Positions 17,710 through 26,112 are shown, numbered from the stretch's first letter. The stretch is 64,000 bases of DNA from Pseudomonas monsensis (GCF_014268495.2 NZ_CP077087.1:4917001-4981000), one strand, 5' to 3'. Numbers and translations are program-made. The notes: generated by a model from the letters alone, not told the origin.

Positions 17710-18042
17710 CGTCGTCAGCACTTAATCATCACCGCACTGGAACAAGAGCTGGTCACCGTAGACCGACACATCACCGAAGCTCAGGAGGAACACCAGAACA
17801 TACAGCAAAAAGCTTTACGCCTCGCCCATAACGCCTTGGAGGAAAGGTGGAATGAAGCGGCACGAGCGCTGCTGGATGTGGGAGGTAAGCTTTACGCCTC
17901 AGCTCGGCTAATAGGCCGTGACCCCGTGTCCTTAATGAAGCTGGACATCCCCGAGCAAGGTGAAAACTTCGGGAGTTGGAAATGGGGTGAGCTAGCAGAT
18001 CGAAGCCGTCAGCATCGCGTGCAGGACCTGCTCTCGCTTTAA
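17710..18042 (+). pseudogene. 3' remnant of a helical/coiled-coil protein
   Basis: From the IS right edge the frame is open for 110 codons (RRQHLIITALEQELVTVDRH onward, ending RQHRVQDLLSL) without a plausible start at its beginning. An internal ATG at 17836 preceded by GGAGGAAAGG could still give a 68-residue product (MEERWNEAARALLDVGGKLY). The protein is charged and helical. Most likely the end of a gene whose front was removed with the IS insertion; function unknown. Confidence 0.5.
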
Positions 18043-18057
18043 CTGTCGATATACCCT

Positions 18058-18086
18058 GAAACAGCCTGCTTTCGCGGGCTGTTTAA
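18058..18086 (+). terminator. Hairpin after the truncated gene
   Basis: AACAGCC and GGCTGTT pair across TGCTTTCGCG and are followed by TTAATTAATT, a weak terminator. Confidence 0.5.
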
Positions 18087-18107
18087 TTAATTACAAGGAT
18101 CGAAGTG

Positions 18108-18296
18108 ATGAACGTAGCGACACAAAACAGCTCAACCATTTCCGAAACGCTCAAAGCGAGAAAAGCCCACTTAACGGGCCTGCTCAAGATCATGGATACC
18201 AAACCCGAAAGAAGCACCGCGATACAAAAACTCACCATCAATGCAATTAATGCAGAAATGGGGCTGATAGACAACAAGCTGAAAAAACGAAAATAA
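18108..18296 (+). CDS. Small hypothetical protein, 62 residues
   Basis: ATG at 18108 is preceded by AAGGA at a proper distance (a GTG three bases earlier is less likely). The product (MNVATQNSSTISETLKARKA onward) is hydrophilic, helical and ends in a lysine-rich tail (NKLKKRK). It resembles small accessory or phage-type proteins only in general terms. No domain recognised. Confidence 0.45.
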   Translation: MNVATQNSSTISETLKARKAHLTGLLKIMDTKPERSTAIQKLTINAINAEMGLIDNKLKKRK

Positions 18297-18356
18297 AGCC
18301 CAGCGTGAGCTCTCCGAGATTTAACTGCAAGTTAAATCAACAAGCAGGCTGGGGAC

Positions 18357-18386
18357 AAAAGTGGACATTCTGAAGAGTCCGCTTTT
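18357..18386. terminator. Bidirectional hairpin with flanking A and T runs
   Basis: AAAAGTGGAC (18357-18366) pairs with GTCCGCTTTT (18377-18386) across a ten-base loop, with one wobble. It could end transcripts from either side, including the minus-strand gene at 18540. Confidence 0.5.
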
Positions 18387-18539
18387 GGCCAAAATAGATG
18401 TTCACCCTAGATGGAAAAGTCGACTGACAGAAGTACGCCGAGAAGCCTGTTTTCCATTAAAATATACAGAAACGCCAAAGCGGCTACTTTCCTCAATATA
18501 CTCCGCCATAAGACGCAGCCTTAATGCCAACTTACCTAA

Positions 18540-19088
18540 TCAATTTTCTGACGGGTGCGACCGGAATACAAGCTTATCGCCATATACAGACTCGTAGTTA
18601 ATAACTAACCGCGCCCTATCACGTATTCCATTTTTGACCTCCAGCAAAATTGCTTTACTGGCGCAATTTATCGTAAGCACTGATATATCTTTCCCGGGTG
18701 ACAAATAGCTGCCAACTGCTATTGAATGATGCCCAAACTGCTCATCTGCGATATCTGGAAAAAGAACTCTAACAATATCTGGAAGATCTTTTTTAGAGTC
18801 GATTACAGCCCCATCGATGGTCACCTTTACATCAGCAATAATGGCCGGCCCAACACCATTATTTACAATTGAATATTTATACTGAAACCCATGGATATCC
18901 TCATGGGTCAAGTCATCCAAGTGAGGTTTCACCATAAGCCTATTGTGTTTTTTGGTTAGACTGTTTTGCCTGTATGTGAACCATAACGCGATGAAAGCTG
19001 GAACTGCAGACATAATTGGTATAAACCAATCCGACCAGTCTTTTTGAGCTTGAATCCCATAAAATATGTAATCAATAGATTGAGACAT
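18540..19088 (-). CDS. Hypothetical protein with one N-terminal membrane helix
   Basis: 182 residues. A hydrophobic segment (WFIPIMSAVPAFIALWFTY, about 22-40) anchors the N-terminus; the rest is a soluble beta-rich domain (YSIVNNGVGPAIIADVKVTI and so on). The NNGVGPA segment is often seen in small membrane-anchored proteins of unknown role found in variable regions. The ATG has a good AGGGGCGG site. The gene is AT-rich compared with its neighbours, which suggests transfer. Confidence 0.6.
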   Translation of the reverse strand: MSQSIDYIFYGIQAQKDWSDWFIPIMSAVPAFIALWFTYRQNSLTKKHNRLMVKPHLDDLTHEDIHGFQYKYSIVNNGVGPAIIADVKVTIDGAVIDSKKDLPDIVRVLFPDIADEQFGHHSIAVGSYLSPGKDISVLTINCASKAILLEVKNGIRDRARLVINYESVYGDKLVFRSHPSEN

Positions 19089-19337
19089 TAACCGCCCCTG
19101 ACGTCGTATATACCACTGAATTTTTTATGATTGCTGCTGCGATGATTAGTGCGTCGCATCTGGGTTTTTAGACTCCTTTACTGCTGATTCTGGCCGAAAG
19201 ATGACCCGATCCGAGCGTCCGCTTTTCGCCTAATTTCCTTAGCGGGAAGAAGCTCGGGGGGGATGGTAAAGCCCAACGCTGAAACCTTGCCGGGACCAAT
19301 CTGCTATAAATAACTGATCCGATAAAGCACTTTTCTA

Positions 19338-21284
19338 CTAACGAAGGGCAAAGGGAAGGTCGCGGTGCAGCCGAGCTGTTAGCTCGTGATCTGGAAATTT
19401 TTTCACAGCTGTTTTCCACACCCGGCTTGCTGCTTTAAATTCTCCGGCGTTCCAATGCACACCGCCCATGTTGAACCACGCTAGCTCGTAGTTAGAGTTC
19501 AGCTTAGTGACCTTCTTATAAGCAGCAATCGAATCGCGCACGCGCCCCAGTTTCTCGTAAGCTACTGCGAGCTGGAACCAACTCATATCGTCCGGCTGGA
19601 TCTCCTCGGCCTGGGACAGCAAAATTGGCAGGCTCTCCTCGGGTCGATTTAGGAAGTTCAGTGCAGTGCCTAAGCAATAGCCGTAGTGCCCGCCGACAAG
19701 ATTATACGCGACCCGAAAGCAGCTCTCTGCTTCCTTCCAATTATCTTCTTCCTGCGCCCAATGCCCCAAGCGATCCCATAAATAAGCGGCTGAATCGCCT
19801 TCTACATACTGGATACTTGCCTCGAACTCAGTCTTGAACGCGGTATAGGTCATGTCCACGCCCCCCCCCTCCGAACGCAGGTACAATCTGATTAGAAGCT
19901 GCTCCCGTACACCGCTAGGACAGTTCGGATACGCCTTCAAATATCGATCCCAGAACGGAATGCTTAGCTTCGCATTCTCTGGCGAGGTGCGCCCAAAGCT
20001 GGTGACTTGCTGACCACACCATGGCCAGATCCAGGCTTCCTCCCCCGCATCACTCAGCAACACATTGATCTCTCGAAACGCTGCCATCCCGTCACCGAGA
20101 TTGAAAAGGACGTTTATTCGCCACCCCGAAATGGACGATCGTTTTCCTAGCGTATGCTCGGAAAAAACCACCTGATCTAAATGTTTCAACGCCTCTCCAT
20201 ACTCACCCTTTCGGTGACAATAAAGTCCTAGGGCGTAGTGCGCTTCTGGAAGTTGGGAATTGTGGCGCAAGGCCTCGCGGAAGGATGCGACTGCACGCTC
20301 TCCGTCGCCTAATTTCTCGTAGCTGGAACCGAGGTTCTTGTAGCATTCCGCCAGCAATATGATGCTGTTGTCGTCAGTCAGATGCCTAAGAGTGGCCTCA
20401 TATGCCTTAACGGCTTCACCTTCACGTCCAAGCGCCGAGAAACCGTTGCCAATTGAGTAGTGGAGGTGTCCAACATCAAAGCGACCAGTGTCGAGCTTGG
20501 ACGTGAGATAGGAAATGCTATCCTCAATGCGTGCGGCCTTAACTTGAATGCCAGCCATGCCGAGATTGATCTCCGCCATATAGCAAAAAATCATCGCATC
20601 ATCGTCGCGAGGTAGGACGGAGGCGAACCTCTCAAACGCGGAACTAATAACGCCATCCGCGCCACTGTCATATAAGCTGGAAAGAATCGCAGCAGCCTGT
20701 GCTTCGTTTTCCGGGACATGCAAATCCGGGCGGACAGCTTTTACGATACCGGGCAGATCTTCAGGACGAGCGGTTATTTGTGCGACCCGCGTGTCCCGCG
20801 ATGATGCAGCGCCGGATCTCGCCAAAGCTGCCAAGGACTTTAGGCGTGCGCGAGTAAGGAGTTCCGTGAAGTTCACGGTTAGCGTTTGCTGCTGAGTCCA
20901 ACTCTGCCCACTATGTTCGTACCGCCGTATCACAGCGTCGGCGGAGCAGTACCAAAGTGTGCCGGTCGGAACGTGATAGCAGGCGAAGAAGGAATGTGGC
21001 TGCGCCAGCAGGTAATTAAGATTGGATCGCCGTATCTCGACACTTACCGACCCGTCTGCATTTACGTCCCCTTCCGTTCCCTTCAATTGAACGTGGATTC
21101 TGACGTTGGTCGCACTTTCGCGTTCGATAACTTCGATCTGGCAATCGGTTCCATAATCCTTGCGATCCGGTGCCTGGAGGACAAAGTCTTCAGAGTTCGA
21201 TAGCAGATTCTGGAACGCAGCTTCGGCCTTGCTTTCCGTTGCATGGTTTCTGTGACGCGTTGGTAGATCGTCGAGGTGATCCAT
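19338..21284 (-). CDS. DUF4365-TPR protein (predicted nuclease-like domain plus TPR array)
   Basis: 648 residues in two parts. Residues about 10-150 form a DUF4365-type domain: the segments DYGTDCQIEVIE and IHVQLKGTEG carry the Asp and (Glu/Gln)-X-Lys of a PD-(D/E)XK-like fold, with Gln in place of the usual acidic residue. Residues about 200-648 are tetratricopeptide repeats (LLAECYKNLGSSYEKLGDGE, EAHYALGLYCHRKGEYGEAL, FQLAVAYEKLGRVRDSIAAY). The start ATG has GGAAG upstream. A run of nine C at 19861-19869 lies inside the gene and encodes Gly-Gly-Gly. It is 316 bases downstream of the caspase-like gene on the same strand; a shared role in defence is inferred from context only. Confidence 0.75.
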   Translation of the reverse strand: MDHLDDLPTRHRNHATESKAEAAFQNLLSNSEDFVLQAPDRKDYGTDCQIEVIERESATNVRIHVQLKGTEGDVNADGSVSVEIRRSNLNYLLAQPHSFFACYHVPTGTLWYCSADAVIRRYEHSGQSWTQQQTLTVNFTELLTRARLKSLAALARSGAASSRDTRVAQITARPEDLPGIVKAVRPDLHVPENEAQAAAILSSLYDSGADGVISSAFERFASVLPRDDDAMIFCYMAEINLGMAGIQVKAARIEDSISYLTSKLDTGRFDVGHLHYSIGNGFSALGREGEAVKAYEATLRHLTDDNSIILLAECYKNLGSSYEKLGDGERAVASFREALRHNSQLPEAHYALGLYCHRKGEYGEALKHLDQVVFSEHTLGKRSSISGWRINVLFNLGDGMAAFREINVLLSDAGEEAWIWPWCGQQVTSFGRTSPENAKLSIPFWDRYLKAYPNCPSGVREQLLIRLYLRSEGGGVDMTYTAFKTEFEASIQYVEGDSAAYLWDRLGHWAQEEDNWKEAESCFRVAYNLVGGHYGYCLGTALNFLNRPEESLPILLSQAEEIQPDDMSWFQLAVAYEKLGRVRDSIAAYKKVTKLNSNYELAWFNMGGVHWNAGEFKAASRVWKTAVKKFPDHELTARLHRDLPFALR

Positions 21285-21600
21285 CTTCTATCTTCCAGGC
21301 ACTGAGCACTGACTCGTAGTACTTCTCCGCAGATAGTAGCAGGACTTGTGACAACGATTGGTAAGCCAATATCGAGACTATCTGCAACAACAGTGCTGTC
21401 GGTCGACACAGAGCAACACGCGCTATGTGCCGCTCAACTCTTGAAGCTCCTGATAGGTAGCGAGGCATCTTCGGTTTTTCAGTCTGAACCGCCCCCGGCT
21501 TCCTGGGCACTCTGTAAGCTCAACAGAGGCGATACTATCAAAAGAGATAGATTTGCTAAGTTCTTGATCGTTGTGCTCTCTTAGCTAAATTCCTTCGTGC
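21285..21600. other. Gap without a supported gene
   Basis: Open frames exist on both strands but none has a ribosome site, domain or usual codon pattern. It presumably holds the promoter of the DUF4365-TPR gene; no clear -35/-10 or terminator was seen. Confidence 0.4.
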
Positions 21601-23553
21601 TTACGCGGTGCTCTCTCTACCGCGAACATTGTCCATAGGCTCTCCTTGGATTGATTCCGCGAACAAAAACCATGGCACACGATTCGGGAAGAGTAGCGCT
21701 GAACATAGTGCCCCAATTCTCGTCGTGGGGCTGTTGAGCGACCCGCTCTGTATGATCTGCGGCATGCACACAGTTCCCCAGCGGTCGAGGAAATTTTCCA
21801 CTGTCCAGACCTTATGGCCGATCTGAAAAACATGGTTGATGCCATCGGAAATGCACGGCTGGCTGAAGTCCAAATAGTCACTCGGGATGAAGATATTGAG
21901 ATAGGCGTGATCCAGCTTGTCCAGGTTCACATCGACCTCGTCCCGAAGAGAGTGGCGCACGCTGGAAAGCATGACGAGAGCAAGCGTTTCTGAGGGAGAA
22001 CCGCTCAGGCGCTCGAGGGATTTCTGGTCTTGCTGAGCGCGCGCAACTAGGTACGCATACACATCCTCCGCGTCCAGATCAGCCTTGGCCAATCCACCGC
22101 CATTTTCGATCAGGGCGTTGTACAGGGTGCTCACGACAAGCTCCCCCATACCATTCATTTCTCCGTCGTCAATAGCAGTTAGAAACGCGGCCCAGAATGG
22201 CGCCTCTGCCTCACTCATGCCTGCACACGCGGAGGCATAGTGTTCCATCAGGTGGCGGCTGATTTCACTCAGCAGTTGCCTCAAGATATTGGTGTCGAGC
22301 CCCACGTCGCGGGCGATATGGAGCGCAGCTCCTCCCCAACCAAGAATTCTCGTAATCCGTTGGCGAAGGTAGAACAAATCCGGGATGCCATGACGACAGA
22401 GCGACATGGGATTTTTTTGAAGCGCAACGGCAATTTCCCGCAAGAGGCGATGGCTTTCGTCAACGATTTCGTGAGCAAGGCCCCAGATACATCTCGCCGA
22501 GTTTTCGTCTTGCTGAGATGAGGCTAGCAGTAGCGAAACGCAGGTAGCAGAGAGCTCAATGGGAGCGAACGAGTTCGTCTGGCGTTTTGCATTCTTTTCC
22601 AAGGACCGCCAGATGCCTTCTACGAAAATACCAGCAGCTCCTGGGATGTTTTCCAGGCGCTGCACGAACTGGGACAGAATAGGGAAAAGCTTCTCTGGGT
22701 TCAGCTCGGTTTCTGGTGCGAACATCAGGGTGTAAAGGGCTGCTGAATGTTCGCTGATGGCACGTCCAGCGGGTGACGATGGAGATATACCCGTCATAGA
22801 GAGTAATGATGACGCGGAGGTCTCGCTTGCATGCGGGTTACCAAAGATCGGCATGTATCCGTAGAGGTTCACTCCCCACACTGAGGGCATCTGCTCACCG
22901 GAGGTAATCTTATCGACGTGCTGCGCGGCGGGTCGACCAATGTCCACAAGGTCTAGATATTTTCCTCTAGAACCTGTATCGATCTCCCCCCTTAAAACCT
23001 TGAGGATCGCGCCAGTCCCATATCCCCCCGAATTGTCTTCGGAAGCGAACTGATCCGAGGCAGAGGACACGAAGAACGAGACGCCGAAGGTCTTCGCTTT
23101 TCCGATAACCTCAGGCCTCAACAAGCTATTCATGTTCGAGATCATCCCACCAGCGTTGCAGGCATCAATAATAACGTTGCAATGGGCTGCTTTCAGCTCG
23201 TTGAGGTACTCGAAGAGATGACTCAGGGCAAAACCGGTCGTCGAAAGTCGATCCGCTCGGCTGTCACTCAAGCAAAGGAAGTAGCTACCGTTCGCTTCAC
23301 CACCATGGCCCGCGAAGAAGATAGTGAGGCTCTCGATTTCGTTATATTGATCCTGGAGATTAAGCAGGGCTGAGATCAGTTGATCTTTAGTGGGGGATGC
23401 CAATAGCTGCGCGTCCTCCGGACGGATGCAGCTCAGATCGCCAGACGTCAGCTCCCCATAAATCGAGGACGCATCCAGCTCGGCTCCGCCGAGTTTTTGC
23501 ATGTGCTGATAGTCATCACAACCAATACTCAACAGTACCCTGGCGGACATCAT
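21601..23553 (-). CDS. Caspase-like (peptidase C14 family) protein
   Basis: 650 residues (649 if the second ATG of the ATGATG pair is used). The N-terminal ~230 residues are a caspase/metacaspase p20-like domain: the strand ARVLLSIGCDDYQ, the catalytic His83 in IFFAGHGGEANG and the catalytic Cys132 in VIIDACNAGGMIS. The remaining ~400 residues are mainly helical with no recognised domain (segments such as CIWGLAHEIVDESHRLLREI), and may sense a trigger or bind a partner. Its ATG overlaps the stop of the 276-residue gene by the ATGA arrangement, so the two are co-expressed. Bacterial caspase-like proteases often act in anti-phage cell-death systems by cutting a partner; that role here is inference. 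Confidence 0.82.
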   Translation of the reverse strand: MMSARVLLSIGCDDYQHMQKLGGAELDASSIYGELTSGDLSCIRPEDAQLLASPTKDQLISALLNLQDQYNEIESLTIFFAGHGGEANGSYFLCLSDSRADRLSTTGFALSHLFEYLNELKAAHCNVIIDACNAGGMISNMNSLLRPEVIGKAKTFGVSFFVSSASDQFASEDNSGGYGTGAILKVLRGEIDTGSRGKYLDLVDIGRPAAQHVDKITSGEQMPSVWGVNLYGYMPIFGNPHASETSASSLLSMTGISPSSPAGRAISEHSAALYTLMFAPETELNPEKLFPILSQFVQRLENIPGAAGIFVEGIWRSLEKNAKRQTNSFAPIELSATCVSLLLASSQQDENSARCIWGLAHEIVDESHRLLREIAVALQKNPMSLCRHGIPDLFYLRQRITRILGWGGAALHIARDVGLDTNILRQLLSEISRHLMEHYASACAGMSEAEAPFWAAFLTAIDDGEMNGMGELVVSTLYNALIENGGGLAKADLDAEDVYAYLVARAQQDQKSLERLSGSPSETLALVMLSSVRHSLRDEVDVNLDKLDHAYLNIFIPSDYLDFSQPCISDGINHVFQIGHKVWTVENFLDRWGTVCMPQIIQSGSLNSPTTRIGALCSALLFPNRVPWFLFAESIQGEPMDNVRGRESTA

Positions 23554-24380
23554 GCTTCTCCCTTGCGAAACTTTGCTTTGCGAGCTGCTTCCCTTTCCAT
23601 CGCTTTAGCCGATTTCAGCCGCGTAATCGCGTCGGCTTTTGCCTGATGCTCTGGCGAGTGTAACGAGGCGTCATTCTTGATGCGTTCGGCCATCACTCTT
23701 CCAACCCTGAGCTCAGGAAGGTTTACATTACCATCCCGATCCACCGAGAGTTCGATACCCTCGAGTGCCTTGAGAAATTGCTCACCGAGGGTGCCAGCTT
23801 CCTCCACTACGTTGCCATGCTCCTCACAGGTGTCCGATATCACTTGGTAGAAGGACTGCGCAAAGCTATTTGCCATGCTGTTCACTATTTCCGTTAGCGA
23901 CTGCTCGATGTAGTCCAATCGCCCTAGAACGATTTCGTTAATATCAAAGGTCATTTCGTGTTGGTGGGTTTTTACCTGATCAACTCGATCAGGGTCATAG
24001 CTATGATGAGATTGCCAAGCCCCGCCGTGGCTGAAAATTTGGACGTTGTGACTTGACACATAGCTCTCTTGAGCAAGGCGAAATCTCTCTCCGACTATCT
24101 GCATGAAGGCACTCGTGACGCCTCTGGCCTCGGTGTCAAAAGGAAACGGGTGCTTATCTCTCATCAATGCTTCCTCATAGTCGTACAGTCGCCTGCCTGG
24201 TGTAGATAGCCATTCTAGAGCTGCTGTATACCATGGGTAAAACCTCCAAAGCAGGGCTAGTAGATAAAGAAGGAGCGCATCTGGGTTGCACCTTTCGAGT
24301 CGTCCCGAGAGCCGGCTATATAGGATGATTTGAGGGGGAGAGAATTGACGGTAAAAGTCGGGGCAGGAGGCTTTTGACAC
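23550..24380 (-). CDS. Unknown helical protein coupled to caspase-like protease
   Basis: 276 residues from a GTG start at 24380 with no clear ribosome site; a downstream start is possible. The N-terminal third is rich in aromatic residues and leucine (ALLLYLLALLWRFYPWYTAA, about 35-55), which could be amphipathic or membrane-associating. The middle is predicted helical (DYIEQSLTEIVNSMANSFAQ) and the C-terminus is a charged Lys/Arg/Ala helix ending RKAKFRKGEA. No known family recognised. Tight coupling to the protease makes it a candidate regulator or substrate. Confidence 0.65.
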   Translation of the reverse strand: MSKASCPDFYRQFSPPQIILYSRLSGRLERCNPDALLLYLLALLWRFYPWYTAALEWLSTPGRRLYDYEEALMRDKHPFPFDTEARGVTSAFMQIVGERFRLAQESYVSSHNVQIFSHGGAWQSHHSYDPDRVDQVKTHQHEMTFDINEIVLGRLDYIEQSLTEIVNSMANSFAQSFYQVISDTCEEHGNVVEEAGTLGEQFLKALEGIELSVDRDGNVNLPELRVGRVMAERIKNDASLHSPEHQAKADAITRLKSAKAMEREAARKAKFRKGEA

Positions 24381-24447
24381 AACTACAATATCGGCCCGTT
24401 TTTGGCCGAATGCAGCCTAAGCTCGAACCCAGAGTTGCTGGAGCGTT

Positions 24448-24569
24448 GTAACACGCATTACATCTGTAACACGCAGCGAAAGTGAACCACGACCAATGTG
24501 TAACAGCATCTAAACCCAATAAATTCAATAGCTTTTTGTAATTCGTAACACCCGTAACACCCGTAACAC
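24448..24569. repeat. GTAACAC repeat cluster
   Basis: GTAACACGC occurs at 24448 and 24466, GTAACA near 24500, and three head-to-tail copies GTAACACCC-GTAACACCC-GTAACAC at 24545-24569 with a 9-base period. An inverted counterpart lies at 25979-26003, on the other side of the membrane-protein gene. Confidence 0.75.
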
Positions 24570-24702
24570 GAATTTCTGAACAAACTCCCCCACACCCCAT
24601 GAGTAGCGACGCCCTCAGCGGAAACACCGCCTCGACTTTGAGTTCGGGGGACACTTCCGAGCATGTCTCGGTTCGATGATCGAAGTGCTACTAGCAAACA
24701 CG

Positions 24703-24818
24703 GGCCGGGGCCCCCTGGGGTTATCTAGTGGATACGGGGTCGGAAACCCGCGGGACTGTGTTAGCGAAAAGGTGTCCAGCTTAGTGAACAGGTGAACCGG
24801 GTGAACTCACAGTTCACC
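24703..24818. repeat. Repeat unit A: GC-rich module plus GTGAAC triple
   Basis: A ~55-base GC-rich module starting GGCCGGGGCCCCCTGGGG and ending CGGGGTCGGAAACCCGCG (24703-24752) is followed by GTGAAC at 24784, 24792 and 24801 (spacing 8 then 9) and an inverted GTTCAC at 24812. Unit B repeats this layout 144 bases later. Confidence 0.75.
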
Positions 24819-24846
24819 AGTGCAATCGCACAAGGTTACGAGAAGT

Positions 24847-24950
24847 GGCCGGGGACCCTGAGAATTTCTGAAGGACACGGGGAACAAAACCCGCGCGATC
24901 TTGGTAGTGGCTGATTTTTCTACATTGGTTGACAGGTTGACTCGGTTGAC
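24847..24950. repeat. Repeat unit B: GC-rich module plus GTTGAC triple
   Basis: Diverged direct copy of unit A at a 144-base offset: GGCCGGGGACCCTGAG to CGGGGAACAAAACCCGCG, then GTTGAC at 24928, 24936 and 24945 with the same 8-then-9 spacing as in unit A although the hexamer differs. Confidence 0.75.
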
Positions 24951-24978
24951 GGCTCGGTGTGTGGATAATCAGCAACAC

Positions 24979-25020
24979 AAAGGGTCATCATTACCGATGC
25001 GGTAACGATGACCCTTTTTC
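24979..25020. terminator. Long hairpin between repeat units B and C
   Basis: AAAGGGTCATCATTACCG pairs with CGGTAACGATGACCCTTT across ATG with one mismatch, and is followed by T5. It would act as a terminator on the plus strand and is nearly symmetric. Confidence 0.7.
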
Positions 25021-25039
25021 AACCGAATTCTTTCAATTT

Positions 25040-25136
25040 CAATGACTGAAATTTCAGTAACTTTGGAAACCTCCCACTAACTCAGTCACGCGGGTTTCCG
25101 ACCCCGTGCGGAACGAAAACCCTCAGGGGCCCCCGC
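25040..25136. repeat. Repeat unit C: inverted copy of the GC-rich module
   Basis: The reverse complement of 25083-25136 contains CACGGGGTCGGAAACCCGCG as in unit A, and similarity continues about 40 bases further (GACTGAGTTAGTG matching GACTGTGTTAGCG). Units A and C thus form an inverted pair around the hairpin at 24979-25020. Confidence 0.7.
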
Positions 25137-25179
25137 ATGATTTACCCTAGATTGAAGAAACGCGACTCAGGAATGCCAC

Positions 25180-25914
25180 ATGTTTTGGAAGAGTGATAAG
25201 AGAATTCAGGTAGAGATGGTGACACCGGTGATGATCACCTCGGCCAACTGCCCAAGCTTTCAGCAGAGCGGTACACCCGCTGCAGTTGTACAGACTGTGG
25301 ACAAAGATTTCGCATTTAAGCTGGTGGCCGGCTTCGCGATTCTCCTCCAGACAGCTTTGACCGTTTACGGGTATCTGGAGCTCTCAGCGTTCTATGAGCA
25401 ATTCGGAATCTACACCAGCGAGCTTGAGCTCGGCACATCAACAATCTTGAGCGCGGGCTATAGCTACAGTTTCTCAAGCATTATGAATTCAGTTGACGAC
25501 GTCCCGTATCTAGGTCCAGTTGTGCCTGTTTTCATCTTTTTTATCATCGCTCTTGCATTCGTTACGATGCTGATGAGTGGTGTGAAGAAGATGGCTGACA
25601 ACCTCTCGATGGCGCTGGTTGGGGCGGTTCTTCTTTTGACACTATTCATAGCTCCAGTTTTGGGTGTTATGCACGGCCTGGAACGCGGAAAGGTTGGACT
25701 TCAATCAAATACAGGATTGGATTGGAGCAGAGGCGTCAACAAGGAGTACACCATTGTCACGAAGGAAAAGCAGCGCCTCACTGGCAAACTGGTGGTGTCA
25801 GATGCAAAAAGTACGTTTCTACTAGTCGGTACCACCGTCTACAAGATTGATAACAAAACCAATCGGGTGGTGCGTGAGAACGTACTAACGCCAAAGACTG
25901 CAAGCTCGAACTGA
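25180..25914 (+). CDS. Hypothetical membrane protein, three predicted helices
   Basis: 244 residues; AGGA precedes the ATG. Hydrophobic helices lie at about 48-66 (LVAGFAILLQTALTVYGYLE), 110-130 (LGPVVPVFIFFIIALAFVTM) and 143-163 (SMALVGAVLLLTLFIAPVLG). The C-terminal ~75 residues are a soluble basic/polar domain (NKEYTIVTKEKQRLTGKLVV). No family recognised. It stands alone inside the repeat-flanked segment, divergent from the 276-residue/caspase pair. It could be a membrane effector of the island's gene set, but nothing in the sequence proves that. Confidence 0.65.
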   Translation: MFWKSDKRIQVEMVTPVMITSANCPSFQQSGTPAAVVQTVDKDFAFKLVAGFAILLQTALTVYGYLELSAFYEQFGIYTSELELGTSTILSAGYSYSFSSIMNSVDDVPYLGPVVPVFIFFIIALAFVTMLMSGVKKMADNLSMALVGAVLLLTLFIAPVLGVMHGLERGKVGLQSNTGLDWSRGVNKEYTIVTKEKQRLTGKLVVSDAKSTFLLVGTTVYKIDNKTNRVVRENVLTPKTASSN

Positions 25915-25977
25915 TCCTCAGGCTGCCTCGCTGAGGGAGTCGCTGCAACACGGGGTTAGGGGATGCACTTCAAAAAC

Positions 25978-26003
25978 CATGTTACGGGTGTTACCCATGT
26001 TAC
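25978..26003. repeat. GTTAC triple, inverted partner of the GTAACACCC cluster
   Basis: GTTAC at 25981, 25990 and 25999 (9-base period) within CATGTTACGGGTGTTACC. It is the reverse complement of the cluster at 24545-24569. Further GTTACAC copies follow near 26043, 26078 and 26095. Confidence 0.7.
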
Positions 26004-26082
26004 GAGGACCGTTAAGCACCTGATTTTAAATGGTTTTATAGGCGTTACACGTTCGTACTGTGCTCTCGAAAGGAGGTGTTAC

Positions 26083-26112
26083 ATGATCAATAAGTGTTAC
26101 ACCTCAGCATAG
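26083..26112 (+). CDS. Possible nine-residue leader or remnant frame
   Basis: A textbook ribosome site (AAAGGAGG) stands five bases before ATG at 26083, yet the frame codes only MINKCYTSA before TAG. Another frame with a GTG at 26094 stays open for 80 codons (MLHLSIAGIELKAHDLRDVS onward, to 26336) and may be the rest of a frameshifted gene. Either a leader peptide or a decayed gene front; no function assigned. Confidence 0.3.
   Translation: MINKCYTSA

Noticed and set aside
18361..18597. 78-codon plus-strand frame starting MDILKSPLLAKIDVHPRW
   Set aside because: No ribosome site; begins inside a hairpin and overlaps the end of the minus-strand membrane-anchored gene.
21190..21510. 106-codon minus-strand frame between the caspase and DUF4365 genes
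   Set aside because: No ribosome site or family features and it overlaps the start of the DUF4365 gene.
23550..24380. Bacterial gasdermin partner of the caspase-like protease
   Set aside because: Size is similar, but the sequence lacks a gasdermin-like N-terminus with a lipidated cysteine and looks helical.
24430..25140. CRISPR array
   Set aside because: The repeats are short hexamers or one 55-base module in mixed orientation; there are no regular unique spacers and no cas genes.
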